Below, in pieces: positions 15,608 to 25,260 of a stretch of DNA of 64,000 bases. Below the pieces are notes generated by a model. That model was not told the DNA's origin. It did no database searches and saw only the letters and a list, made by a program, of their open reading frames with translations. Position 1 is the stretch's first letter, and every line of letters starts with the position of its first letter. Source of the stretch: Chloroflexota bacterium (GTDB lineage: Bacteria > Chloroflexota > Anaerolineae > Anaerolineales > VGOW01); contig VGOW01000001.1 in NCBI GenBank assembly GCA_016875735.1, positions 145,992 through 209,991 on the forward strand, in the 5' to 3' direction. The position numbers and the translations under genes are program-made.

Positions 15608-17158
15608 TCAATGACTGCCGAGACTCACGAACTCATGCACGGCCAAATCGTCGAAGTGCGTTATCGCCGCCAACAAAAAGTGATCGGCGAGCCAGGCGAG
15701 ATGAGGGTGCGTGTCCGGCGCATATTCTTCGATGGCCCTATCGAAGACGATAAACCACACGCGCCCTGCCCCGCCCACTGCCGTCTCGACATCGCTCACT
15801 GCAAACAAGCCCAACACCTCCTGCGTGGGCAAGGCCAGTGTGTCGCTTCCCGAACCGGGAGGGTCGGCGAGGAACGATTGCGGCAGACCGCGATCATAAT
15901 AGTGCATCGGGAAAAACGTGAGTTTGTTGCTGTGAAGGATCACATCGCCCGGCTCGGCATTTTGCCGAAGGAATGCGGCCGCCGCTGGAAAGTCCGGGCG
16001 CGGGAATTGCGCGAAAGTGTAGTGCGCCCATAGCCCGGCCACCGATGTGACTCCGAGCAACGCGGCCAATAGCCATCGGACTGGAGCGGGCATTGCCCCC
16101 CTCCAACTCCCCCCATTCGCGTCGCTCATGGGGGGAGAGAAAAGCCACCCCAACACAATCGAATACATCAACGAGGCGGGCAACAATGCGCGTTGAATGT
16201 ACACCGGCTGATAGAGCGAGGCGAGAAACAACAGTGTCGGCGTCCCGGCGGCCAGCGCCGTGAGCCACGCCGCCCGCCGCGACTCGGCGCCCTGGCGAGT
16301 CTTGAAAAGTTGAAAGAGCAGCATGAACGGCAGCGCCATCGCAGTGAACAACGCGAGCGTCAGCCACATTCGCGCCGCCAACAATTCCTCGCCCGCGTGA
16401 TACACCATCGCGCTTTGCAACAGCGTCACAAAATCGGGGCGCGTCACCCAATAGGCCTGCCGCAGTTTTGCGAACTGCCCCGGCACGTTGAGAAACCACG
16501 GCAGCCACAGCGCAAACGCCGCCGCCCCCGCCGCCGCCACTTTTGCAAACAGCTTCGGGCGAGGGAGCGTGCTCAACCCAAAGGCCAGCAAAAAAAACAC
16601 GGCGAGGTTGTGCATATACATAGCCGCCGATGAGAACACAGCAACGACGAGCCAATAGCGGATGGCCGATAGCGGATGGCGGATCGAACGCGCGCGGAGA
16701 TAAAACAGAACCGTAAGAGAACAAAACAGCGCCAACCCGGCATACATGCGCGCCTCTTGCGCGTAATGAACTTGGAACGGAGAGAATGCCGCGATCACCA
16801 TCCCCGCTATCGCCGCCCGTTTGCCGAACAACCGCCGACCGATCCCGTAGGCCGCCGCCACCGCCGCCGCGCCCGCGAACACCGAAAGCATCCGCGCCGC
16901 GAACGGCGACTGCCCCGCCGCTCGCATCCAGCCGTCGAGCGCAGTGTAATAGGCAATGGGGTGCACATCCGCCGATGCGCCCGCCACCGGAGTCAAAGTC
17001 CCGGCCAACATCGCCCGAAATCCTTTCTCGGCGAACAGCGCCGCAAACGCTTCGTCGTACCACAGCGGGCGCGCATTGAGGCCAATCAGCCGAAGGATAA
17101 AGGCAAACAGAAGCACAATGATCGGGGAGCGGAGGCTGATTGCGCCGTCATGCTTCAT
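15608..17158 (-). CDS. GT39/PMT_2-family membrane glycosyltransferase
   Basis: A 516-residue protein of the PMT_2/ArnT-like group. The first periplasmic loop carries PLWYDEAFAALFAEKG with Asp35-Glu36; the second motif is DVHPIAYY. SPFQVHYAQEARMYA is a hallmark of this family in bacteria. Multiple membrane spans follow, ending in an outer-face domain of about 130 residues. Family members move a sugar from a polyprenyl-phosphate donor to lipid, protein or glycan acceptors outside the membrane. Part of one loop (SIRHPLSAIRYWL) is encoded by a 12-bp tandem repeat. It lies 3 bases before the next gene of the operon. Confidence 0.82.
   Translation of the reverse strand: MKHDGAISLRSPIIVLLFAFILRLIGLNARPLWYDEAFAALFAEKGFRAMLAGTLTPVAGASADVHPIAYYTALDGWMRAAGQSPFAARMLSVFAGAAAVAAAYGIGRRLFGKRAAIAGMVIAAFSPFQVHYAQEARMYAGLALFCSLTVLFYLRARSIRHPLSAIRYWLVVAVFSSAAMYMHNLAVFFLLAFGLSTLPRPKLFAKVAAAGAAAFALWLPWFLNVPGQFAKLRQAYWVTRPDFVTLLQSAMVYHAGEELLAARMWLTLALFTAMALPFMLLFQLFKTRQGAESRRAAWLTALAAGTPTLLFLASLYQPVYIQRALLPASLMYSIVLGWLFSPPMSDANGGSWRGAMPAPVRWLLAALLGVTSVAGLWAHYTFAQFPRPDFPAAAAFLRQNAEPGDVILHSNKLTFFPMHYYDRGLPQSFLADPPGSGSDTLALPTQEVLGLFAVSDVETAVGGAGRVWFIVFDRAIEEYAPDTHPHLAWLADHFLLAAITHFDDLAVHEFVSLGSH
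16655..16686. repeat. 12-bp tandem repeat inside a coding region
   Basis: ATAGCGGATGGC occurs at 16655-16666 and again at 16669-16680, followed by GGATCG. On the coding strand it gives the peptide SIRHPLSAIRY. A related word set lies at 28419-28481 on the other strand (SPLAIRY, LFAIRYSP). Confidence 0.75.
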
Positions 17159-17201
17159 CGTTCATTTCTCATCGCTCATCGTTTGTCGTTGTGGCAACGC
17201 T

Positions 17202-18836
17202 CTACGATCCATCGGCCACTTCGAAAACCGTTACGGCTTCATTGGCGAACACGGCTTTGAGAAAAGTCGGCGGCGCGAAATCGCCCATCGCTCGCTCGGC
17301 AGGCCCGTAAAAGACAAACCGACAGCCGCATTCAACGAGCAATGCCTTTCCCTCATCCTCTGTCAGCGCCCCGCTGAAAAACTTTTCGACCGCCGCCGTC
17401 TTCGCCTCGTAATAAGCCGTTTCTATCGGGTGCCCAAGAAACACACGATGCCCGATGCGCGCCGGGATGAGACTGCCGGTTCGTTCCGAGACAAACACGG
17501 TATCCTGCCAATCGGAATGCTCGCCCAGCCAATCGACCGCCTCTATCACTTCTCTTCGATCAAAAAGTTTGGGCGAGTGAGTGGCAGCCAACAGCGCTCC
17601 ACCCAATGTGAGATACAACGACGACTGCAACGAGAAGGTGATGATCAATACAACGACCAAGCCTCGCATCCGGCGATAGGGGTAGCCGACTCTCGCCAAC
17701 CATCGTTTGAGTCCACCCCACCGCCGCAGGGCGGGCAAGAGTCCGTTTCCCAAACCGATAGCGGCCAGCACGGCCAATGGCCCCATCACCGCTTCGGTGA
17801 AGCGGCGTTGAAACTGAGTCGGCAAATAAATCAGAATCATCACCCCGATCACCCACGCGATCAGCACTCTTACTTCGCCCGTTTTGTGTCGCGCCACATG
17901 CCACGCGCCCCAAACCGCCAATGCGCCCGGCAAGCCCAGTCCGAGCAGATAATAGATTGGTGAGGGTGAGGTGATAGCCTCTGCATTTTGTTGTGAGAAG
18001 CTTTGCCAGACGGGATGGTTGAACACTCCCATCGAGTAAAGCAATAGGGGCATTTGAGCCGCCGCTAGTAAACTCAACGAGAAAATTTCTCGCGGCGCAA
18101 TGCGGCGCAAGCCCAGCCACTTCCAGGCCGCATCACCAGCCAGCGCCACATCTACAACAAGCGGCGCAAACGGCTGAATGGCTTGAACAGCCAACGCCGA
18201 CGCAACCCCGACGGCCAGCCAACGTCGTTGGCCGGTATGCCAGTGCTCAAGAAAAGCCAACACGGTCGTCCACATCAAGGCAAACACGGCCGAGAAGTGC
18301 GGAAAGACCATCAAACTGAAAAAGCCGTATAGGTCGATCAACCAGAAATCAACAGCCGCCATGTCCGGGCGAGGTTGCCAGCCGAAGACGAGCATGAGCC
18401 AGCCAAGTCCTGAGCCGAGAGCGAAAAGCAGAAATGCAACGCGGCGCAGGGCAACCGATCCAAGAAACCGGGCGGCAAAGAAATACATCGTCAGCAACAT
18501 CCACAGCCCGAACAGCCAGCGGGCGAGTTCATAGAGCACTCGCGGCGGCAGAGGCAAAACACGCCCAATCTGGCCAAGCGCGATATAGAATGTTTTGACA
18601 TAGGCCGGTGGAATTGCCTCCGACGAATGCAGAAGAGGATACTGCCACGAGCCGCGCAGTCCGGTTTGGATGCCGGCTAGATGCACGTTGTAGTCGAGAA
18701 AATCATAAACAGCGCCGAGGAAGATTTGATCCGAAGTCTGGGCGGCGTAACCGGCGGCAATCGGAACCGACGACAACAATAACACCATCAGGCTGGCAGC
18801 TACCACCCAGCGCAGCTCGGCGCGAGTGATAGTCAT
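17202..18836 (-). CDS. Polytopic membrane protein, paralogue of the next gene upstream
   Basis: A 544-residue protein; ATG at 18836 is preferred over the in-frame TTG at 18845. It has about twelve hydrophobic segments. It shares a clear architecture with the protein at 18926-20578: a GSW-centred loop, SEAIPPAYVKTFYIALG, GSGLGWLM, DFWLIDLYGFFS, FPHFS, QFQRRF, and a C-terminal CRFVFYGPAE motif. This family is not one I can name. The topology and the operon of GT-C proteins suggest a membrane glycosyltransferase. The acidic residue in the first loop (LDYNVHL) might serve as catalytic base. Confidence 0.7.
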   Translation of the reverse strand: MTITRAELRWVVAASLMVLLLSSVPIAAGYAAQTSDQIFLGAVYDFLDYNVHLAGIQTGLRGSWQYPLLHSSEAIPPAYVKTFYIALGQIGRVLPLPPRVLYELARWLFGLWMLLTMYFFAARFLGSVALRRVAFLLFALGSGLGWLMLVFGWQPRPDMAAVDFWLIDLYGFFSLMVFPHFSAVFALMWTTVLAFLEHWHTGQRRWLAVGVASALAVQAIQPFAPLVVDVALAGDAAWKWLGLRRIAPREIFSLSLLAAAQMPLLLYSMGVFNHPVWQSFSQQNAEAITSPSPIYYLLGLGLPGALAVWGAWHVARHKTGEVRVLIAWVIGVMILIYLPTQFQRRFTEAVMGPLAVLAAIGLGNGLLPALRRWGGLKRWLARVGYPYRRMRGLVVVLIITFSLQSSLYLTLGGALLAATHSPKLFDRREVIEAVDWLGEHSDWQDTVFVSERTGSLIPARIGHRVFLGHPIETAYYEAKTAAVEKFFSGALTEDEGKALLVECGCRFVFYGPAERAMGDFAPPTFLKAVFANEAVTVFEVADGS

Positions 18837-18925
18837 TTCAGACAACGCCTTTCATTTTTAACCGGGCATTTCCGCTGGAACTACAAGCAATGCACGCTGG
18901 CCGCCGAAGACCGTGGAGGGCGGAG

Positions 18926-20578
18926 TCATGGAATGAATTCATAAATCACCACTCCGTGCGCGGAATATCGTCGTCGAAAATAATGAGCCGAATCCGGATC
19001 AAATGGGCCTAGCTGCTGTTCGGCTGGCCCATAAAAAAGAAATCGGCACTTCAATGTCTGCAACAATCGCTCGCGTTCTGTGTCGTCAATCTCTCGGCTG
19101 AAGATGCGGTCAATAGTGTCTTGCTTCTGATAAAAGTCTAGCGTCAGATTCCAATGCCCAATACATGTGCGCGCGCCGCTTCGAGCCGGAATGTAGTTCC
19201 CGGTAGGGTATGCCGCCAGAGTCAGATCGCTTGCCGCGGCTTGCCTCAGCCAATCGGCGGCCATCGCAACGCCGCGCGGGATAAATATAGCAGGCGACCG
19301 GAGCCAAGCATTCATTGAATAGGCCCCCAGCAACAAGAGATTTGACAGCGTGCAAAATGCAATCACCAGATTCAGGCTGAGCATGCGGAGTCGGCGAGGG
19401 GAATACCAACGCGCAACGGGGCTGGCGGCCGATAGCCGCCGTATCCATGGAAGCACAACGGTGACTAATCCGATGGCGGCCAAAGCGCTCAACGGCGTCT
19501 GCGCGCCCATTATGAATCGCCTTTGGAATTGAAGAGGCGCATACAGCATGATCATCGCCGTGAATAACCAAACCAACATCAGAGCTTCACGCCCGACCCT
19601 TCGCTTGTACACCCTTAACCCGCCAATAGCCCCAAGTATGCTCACTGCCCCGAAGCCGGTCACGTAATAGCCAAAAGGCGGAGACATTGTGATGTCCTGC
19701 CTTGCCAGCGCTTCAAAAACCGGATTAGTAAGCGCCAGATAGAAGTAATAGAGCAGTGGCAACCCTGCGCCCATCATCGCCGCCGCAAATACCCCCAACA
19801 CGGAACTCGCCCCTGAGCGATGCAACCAGCTCAGCGTTATGGCCGACAAGATCGCCGTCATGATTATGACCGGCGCTATCTTCGGGTGGGCAATTGACAG
19901 CCCTAAACCGGAGACAAAGGCAAACGGCCCTAGTTTCCATCCCGGCATAAACGCCGCTCGAGTCATCGAAGCAAGCAGCGTCAAGGCCAATGCCCATGCT
20001 ACGGAAAAGTGCGGGACAAGCAAAATCGAGAAAAACACGTAAGCATCCATCAGCCAAAAATCTATGCTCGAAATGCCGTCCGGGCCGACAGGCCTGATAA
20101 CTTGCATCAACCATCCGAAGCCTGATCCCATGCATAGAAGCAAAAAGGCGACCTTGCGAATCGCAACCGATGCGATATGAACCCGAATATAGTCGTATGC
20201 TGCTAGAAGAAGACCCAGCCCACCCAGCCCCCGCACTGCATGGTAAGCAATCAAGGGCGTAACACCAAGCCACCGGCAGATGTTCCCCAGCAGAATGTAG
20301 AATTCGTATAGGAACATCGGCGGATGAGCCTCGGCGGTAAATGGCAAACTCATCAACCATGATCCATGCCGGCCCTGTTGCATAACGGCCAAATACACAT
20401 TAGCGTCAATAGAGTTGAATAGGATTCCTGAGAAGAATAACTCCGGAGTCTGGCGCAGCCACCCAACAACGTAGGGCACGAACGTCGCGGCTACAACGAT
20501 CGCCGACACGCCCAAGACCCAGATGATTTCCGAGCGGGCGCTACTCTGTGGGTTCGATTTGATAGAGCCGATACGCAT
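18926..20578 (-). CDS. Polytopic membrane protein, paralogue of the next gene downstream
   Basis: A 550-residue protein sharing the block order of its neighbour: IDANVYLAVMQQGRHGSW, AEAHPPMFLYEFYILLG, GSGFGWLM, DFWLMDAYVFFS, PLQFQRRF and a C-terminal CRFLFYGPAE. These conserved blocks identify a tandem duplication that has diverged strongly. It has about twelve hydrophobic segments and a soluble C-terminus. ATG at 20578 lies inside the end of the upstream gene (38-base overlap) with GGAG about 10 bases upstream. Function is unknown; GT-C-type glycosyl transfer is the best guess from context. Confidence 0.7.
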   Translation of the reverse strand: MRIGSIKSNPQSSARSEIIWVLGVSAIVVAATFVPYVVGWLRQTPELFFSGILFNSIDANVYLAVMQQGRHGSWLMSLPFTAEAHPPMFLYEFYILLGNICRWLGVTPLIAYHAVRGLGGLGLLLAAYDYIRVHIASVAIRKVAFLLLCMGSGFGWLMQVIRPVGPDGISSIDFWLMDAYVFFSILLVPHFSVAWALALTLLASMTRAAFMPGWKLGPFAFVSGLGLSIAHPKIAPVIIMTAILSAITLSWLHRSGASSVLGVFAAAMMGAGLPLLYYFYLALTNPVFEALARQDITMSPPFGYYVTGFGAVSILGAIGGLRVYKRRVGREALMLVWLFTAMIMLYAPLQFQRRFIMGAQTPLSALAAIGLVTVVLPWIRRLSAASPVARWYSPRRLRMLSLNLVIAFCTLSNLLLLGAYSMNAWLRSPAIFIPRGVAMAADWLRQAAASDLTLAAYPTGNYIPARSGARTCIGHWNLTLDFYQKQDTIDRIFSREIDDTERERLLQTLKCRFLFYGPAEQQLGPFDPDSAHYFRRRYSAHGVVIYEFIP

Positions 20579-22562
20579 CCCCGAAATTCTCCACGAGAAA
20601 AAGCGAGGATTTCAGTTTAGCCAACTCCTGCCAATCCTCTGGTTCAAACGGCTCGGTTCCAGAAGACTGAAATAGCTCAACCGCGAGATCGTAGATGAGG
20701 ACATGGGTGATGCCGGACCTTTGCCAGTCGATGAGGATGCTGGCGGACGTGCCGCCAAGCCGCCGAGCATGCCACCACGCATCCAGAATCCCGTCCGGAA
20801 TGCACCGGCCAGGATCGCAATAGTAGGAACGTGGCTCAAACATGAAAATGACTTGGCTGTCCACCGGCAGGCTGTTGACTGCGCGCATCGCCGCGTAATG
20901 CCAACCTAGTCGCTGGTATAGAAACTCTTCACGGGTTTGCAGGCCGAGCAGCACGCGGCCCGGGCCATTGGTTATGAAATCGCTGATCGATTGATAGCCG
21001 GTTAACGCCAGCCCCATTGCCAGCAAGACGCCGATCACGCGATGAACGGACAATATCTTTGTCGCCAATACCCGCAAGCCGTCAAAGGCGATAGCGCTCG
21101 CAAGAGCGAGCGGCGGCAGTATTGGAAAGAGCAATCGTGGCTGGACAGCCAATCGGGATTGGGCGGAGCCGAACAACCATACAGCATAGATTGCCGATGC
21201 CATGATCAATACGTCAACCAACCAACGCCGAATCAAGGGCGCACGATCAGCCGCCCCGATCGGCAGCATCGGCAGTAGCAGGAAGAACATGAAGCCGATA
21301 GTAGCATGCCACTCTCCTCCTTCAACGCCCAATATGCTCATGTACCAAGGAGCGGCAAGCAGCAATCCATGTTGGTTTGTGTAGAGCCAGCCGGAGCGCG
21401 GCCTGCTAAACCAAGCCGTGCGCCAACTATCCCACCCTACCCCGTTCGCAAAGAAAGGGTATGTTGGGTTGCCCGTCAGAACGAAGTTCTTCAGAAGGTA
21501 TGGAGAGGCTGTCAAGCCAGCCACAATGCCAAAGGCCATGAGCGCCTTGATCCGCTCGGCCCAGTTTGATTTCGCGCTAAAACTAATGACGAGCGCGAGC
21601 GCACAAATAACCACACCACCGCTGATCTTTGTTCCGAAAGCCAGACCAGCCATTAGTCCCGCAACAATCAGCCAGCGCGGGTTCTGCATATTGTCTTCGC
21701 GCCAGATGACCAATGCCCCGAAGCCAGCGGCTGTAAAAAACATTAGAGCGATATCGATATAAGGCTCGCCTGCCAAGAGCGGCACCGACGACGCACTGAG
21801 CAAGATGGCAACCGCCAGCCAACCTAGACGCGTCGTGCTGGAGCGTTGCCCCCATTGCCAAACTAAGCCGCATAGCAACACGCAAAACCACCAGTGCAAT
21901 GGGGCGGCGGCCAGCTCGCCGCCGATCAACAACGCCCAAGTGAAGAGAAGCTCAACACTGATTGAGTATCCTAAGGGGGGAATGGAAGCAGGCACGCTCA
22001 AACGCCCGGTCGCCACGTCCAGCTTTGGGCCAGTAAGATGATACAGCAACGCATCCCAGCTGATGACTGGCCCAAGCGCGTTTAGCAACGCAATGGCCAT
22101 AGTAAGCCCAACAAACGCAGCCAGCCCCCACTCCACTGTAGTGGGGGGCCTCACCTCCTGCCATACGCCCGCAAAATCTCTGAGCCAATCGCGAATGAAC
22201 CGGCGCAACACAAAAGCGGCCAACAACAAGAGCAGCCAAGCCGCGATCGAATTCAGCGTTCTAAGAAACCCGCAAACCAACACCACATAGCTAAGCAATC
22301 CCAATCCCAGTCCGGATTCATATGCTGTGCGCTCAAGGAGCGATTTCCGGGCGAATGGCAATTTCAGCCAACCTAGAACAGCGCGGCCAACACCTGCTCC
22401 GACTGCAATCAACATACTCGTGCATAGAAGAGCCCAAGTGGCGGCGCCCATTGCCATCACTTGTGATAGCACGATTGGCTTATGATTCGCATAGTAAGCA
22501 GAGGCAACAACCAATGCCCAAATAAAGACAAACCCCGAAAGGGCTCCTTTGAGGCGGCTCAT
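20541..22562 (-). CDS. Large polytopic GT-C-like membrane protein
   Basis: A 673-residue integral membrane protein. ATG at 22562 overlaps the upstream stop by 4 bases, so the longer frame is rejected. After four or five N-terminal spans comes ISWDALLYHLTGPKLDVATGRL, resembling the DALxYHLxxPK motif of a bacterial GT-C subgroup. EPYIDIALMFFTAAG follows, then many spans and a C-terminal domain with two cysteines (YCDPGRC). Its substrate is unknown. Base composition is somewhat more A+T-rich than in the flanking operon genes at 12-18 kb. Confidence 0.72.
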   Translation of the reverse strand: MSRLKGALSGFVFIWALVVASAYYANHKPIVLSQVMAMGAATWALLCTSMLIAVGAGVGRAVLGWLKLPFARKSLLERTAYESGLGLGLLSYVVLVCGFLRTLNSIAAWLLLLLAAFVLRRFIRDWLRDFAGVWQEVRPPTTVEWGLAAFVGLTMAIALLNALGPVISWDALLYHLTGPKLDVATGRLSVPASIPPLGYSISVELLFTWALLIGGELAAAPLHWWFCVLLCGLVWQWGQRSSTTRLGWLAVAILLSASSVPLLAGEPYIDIALMFFTAAGFGALVIWREDNMQNPRWLIVAGLMAGLAFGTKISGGVVICALALVISFSAKSNWAERIKALMAFGIVAGLTASPYLLKNFVLTGNPTYPFFANGVGWDSWRTAWFSRPRSGWLYTNQHGLLLAAPWYMSILGVEGGEWHATIGFMFFLLLPMLPIGAADRAPLIRRWLVDVLIMASAIYAVWLFGSAQSRLAVQPRLLFPILPPLALASAIAFDGLRVLATKILSVHRVIGVLLAMGLALTGYQSISDFITNGPGRVLLGLQTREEFLYQRLGWHYAAMRAVNSLPVDSQVIFMFEPRSYYCDPGRCIPDGILDAWWHARRLGGTSASILIDWQRSGITHVLIYDLAVELFQSSGTEPFEPEDWQELAKLKSSLFLVENFGDAYRLYQIEPTE

Positions 22563-23767
22563 GCGAGCGACCTCGGGCGGCAGGCAATTAATCCAGCCAG
22601 CAACCCCAAGGGCAAGGGAAGATACATGGGCCATTGTTCAATACGCCCCTTAACCGTCACAGCAAACAAGACCCACAGCCCTGCAAACATGACTGCCTCA
22701 ACAGCCGCTATCCAAATGTACGCCCTGCCTCCCCAGCGATTCGCGGCGCGCGCAAATAGATATACGAGAGTCGGCGTCATCATCACGTAGTTTGTCGTGG
22801 CAGTGCGGAGCGCAACCAGGTTGGTGATCACCAGCGTCAGCATCACCACCCAATCGAATCGCTTTCCTTCACCAAGCCGCGCTTGCCACCACTCCCATGC
22901 CAACCATCCTGCCAACAACAGGTTGAGTAACCACTCTACCGGTTGGCCAAGAAACGGAAACACGATACGAGTCAGCGTATTGATCGGTGAGCCAATATCA
23001 GTGTAACTACCATAGCTTTCGATCTGCCGGAGCATCATCGCCACCCAATCGGGCGCAAAGATGAACGACAACCCGCATAACACGATCATGCTTCCCAACA
23101 ATGAGATGGCAAGCCGCCACCGCCGCGCCGACAGACTCCACAATCCGATCAGCGGCACGATGATGAACGTCATTTGCGGTTTGGCAGTCGCTAACGCCAG
23201 AGTGATGCCTGCCAACACATCGCGACGCTCATGAATCGCCCAAAGGCCGCCAGCAATCAATACCGCTGACACGGCCGCAAACTGCCAAAGAATAATCGTC
23301 CGCGCCCCATGATAGAACATCAATGTCCACAATAGCGTAGCGGCCGCCAGCCATGCTGGCGGCGACCAGCGGTTGAATCGGAAGCTAAAAAGGGCCGTCG
23401 CTGCCAAAGCTGCTTCCGTGCAAACAGTGCCAACTGCGCGCGCCCAATTCCAATCAAGCCATGCGAGGGGGATGTAAAAAAAGATCGCGTAGAAAGGATA
23501 GGCGAAGTGGGCCTTATCTTCACCCGAGTCATTCGCCAATCGGCCATATATGGCTATCTGCCCGCGCTCACCAACCGCCTGACTGTATGGACTCAAACCT
23601 TCAAATAGCCACGCTCGAGCGCCATAGTAGCGCGGGATTGAATCATTCCCGCCAGGAACACGGATCGTGAAGTAATAGTAGGTGACCACCGTGTTCCCGA
23701 TCAGCGCTATTCCCAACAAGCTCAATAACATCCACTGCCGTCTGTCGAATCGTTGCTTTGCGCTCAT
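22559..23767 (-). CDS. GT87-like (DUF2029) membrane mannosyltransferase-type protein
   Basis: A 402-residue protein. ATG at 23767 follows the upstream stop by one base and is preferred over the longer frame. The first outer loop has GGNDSIPRYYGARAWLFEGLSPYS, matching the D-x-Y-x-G-SPY pattern of GT87 enzymes such as the alpha-mannosyltransferases of actinobacteria. FAYPFY and ATAKPQ are further family blocks. About ten hydrophobic segments follow and, unlike its neighbours, there is no large soluble C-terminus. It probably uses polyprenyl-phosphate mannose or another hexose. It overlaps the next gene by 4 bases. Confidence 0.75.
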   Translation of the reverse strand: MSAKQRFDRRQWMLLSLLGIALIGNTVVTYYYFTIRVPGGNDSIPRYYGARAWLFEGLSPYSQAVGERGQIAIYGRLANDSGEDKAHFAYPFYAIFFYIPLAWLDWNWARAVGTVCTEAALAATALFSFRFNRWSPPAWLAAATLLWTLMFYHGARTIILWQFAAVSAVLIAGGLWAIHERRDVLAGITLALATAKPQMTFIIVPLIGLWSLSARRWRLAISLLGSMIVLCGLSFIFAPDWVAMMLRQIESYGSYTDIGSPINTLTRIVFPFLGQPVEWLLNLLLAGWLAWEWWQARLGEGKRFDWVVMLTLVITNLVALRTATTNYVMMTPTLVYLFARAANRWGGRAYIWIAAVEAVMFAGLWVLFAVTVKGRIEQWPMYLPLPLGLLAGLIACRPRSLA

Positions 23768-23768
23768 A

Positions 23769-25260
23769 TCACTTGACCCGATACACCACAATCGGCCCAT
23801 ACGTGCCATCAAGCGTCGGCAGCTGCGTTATCGGCTCCAGAGTCCGCGCCCCGAAGAACGGGCTAAAACTTCCAATGGCATAGGCTTCATGATCGATGAT
23901 CAGAGTCCCGCCGCGCTCCACAAAATAATCGAGCAATCGTTTTTCTTGCCGCGCTTCGATTGCATCCCAATCCACCAGCCCGTCGAGGCTCAACACTCGC
24001 CGCCCGCTGTAATAGGCATAGATGCCGGCGTTGAACGCGCCCACCGTTTCATCGCCGCTCACGTTTTGCGCCAGCCACTCCGCGCCCGCGCGCATGTCGC
24101 TCTGCCATTTGTATTCCGGCTGGCCGATCATTTTGATCGACTGTCCGATCACGATCAACCCCAACGCAACCGCAACCCACACACCGAACCGCTTTCCAAT
24201 GGGTGCCGCCAACCCGGCGGCGAACGTTGGCCCGGCCACGAGCGCCGCGCCCCACGCCAGCGGCGCAAAATACCATCCACGCGGATACCAGCGCACGAAC
24301 GTATGCACGAACACGATCAGCAGCGCTCTGGCCAATGGCAGCCACAAGCGAGCCGCTCGCGCGCTCGTCAATCGGACTCGCCCAACGCGCACAAACAGCG
24401 CTCCGACAATGAGGGCAATCAATGCCACACCCGGATAAATGATCAAATAACGAAAACTGTAATTGATGATTGGGAACAGCACACTGCCCCACACGTCGCC
24501 GCCCGATTGAATGCGATACGCCACCAGAGACGGGATCGCCGCCGCCGATGACTGCACCACCGTGCCCACTCGTTGCCAGCTCCACACGAACCATGGAGCG
24601 ACGACTGCAACGGCGGCGACCATTGCGATGGCAAATGCAGTCCATCTCTTTTTTAGAATGAGCCACAGCGATAACACGCCGATGATCAGCCCAACATCGC
24701 TTCGCGCCAACACCGCGAGTCCCGCCAAGGCGCCGAACAGCGCCGCGCGGCCGTTCGATTCAGGCGACGCCGTCAGCCGCGCCCAACCGGCCACGCACGC
24801 GGACAGCATCATCATCGTCAACCCTGTTTCCAATCCATTGACCGATGCGCGGGTTGAAAAGATACAAGGCCATCACAGCCAACGACGCCCTGCGGGCCAA
24901 TGATCGATCCTCCCAACCACCGAACCACCCAACCACCGAACCACCCAACCATCCAGCAACCACATCGCAGACCGCCCCCAATGTCAGAACGAGATGCGCC
25001 GCCAGATCGCCGTTTGGGGCGAATCGAAAGATCGGCGCGATGAGCAATGCCCACAGCGGATGGAATCCATTCGTCGGCTTCACCCCGTCGAACGTCGCGC
25101 CCAATCCGGCGGCAATGTTGCGGGCAATCACAAAGTAAATGAAGGCATCGTCGGGCAGTGTGTGGGGAATGAGAGTCGTAACGGGCAGCCACGCGATGAT
25201 AAGCCGCACGGCCAGACCTGCCGCTATGATCACTCCCCACTTGCGCCGCTCATCAATCAT
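23769..25260 (-). pseudogene. GT-C-like membrane glycosyltransferase with frameshift
   Basis: Two overlapping frames together make one protein of about 500 residues. The N-terminal frame (25260 down) has LPDDAFIYFVIARNIAAG and GFHPLWALL, the same family as the genes at 12.6 and 28.4 kb. It runs out of phase near 24850. The other frame supplies SVNGLETGLTMMML and the whole C-terminal part ending at 23769. At the junction AACCCGCGCATCGG would be restored by one extra GC dinucleotide (or loss of one base), suggesting a 2-base slip in a GCGC run. It may be a true lesion or a sequencing error. The N-terminal half also carries a 16-bp tandem repeat. Confidence 0.75.
24913..24952. repeat. 16-bp tandem repeat inside a coding region
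   Basis: CCAACCACCGAACCAC is repeated exactly at 24913-24928 and 24929-24944 with a partial third unit. On the coding strand it gives a GWLGGSVVGWFGGW-type peptide. Because 16 is not a multiple of 3, any change in copy number would shift the frame of the gene. Confidence 0.9.

Noticed and set aside
24913..24952. Short tandem repeat considered as a CRISPR array
   Set aside because: Units are 16 bases in direct contact without unique spacers and lie in a coding frame.
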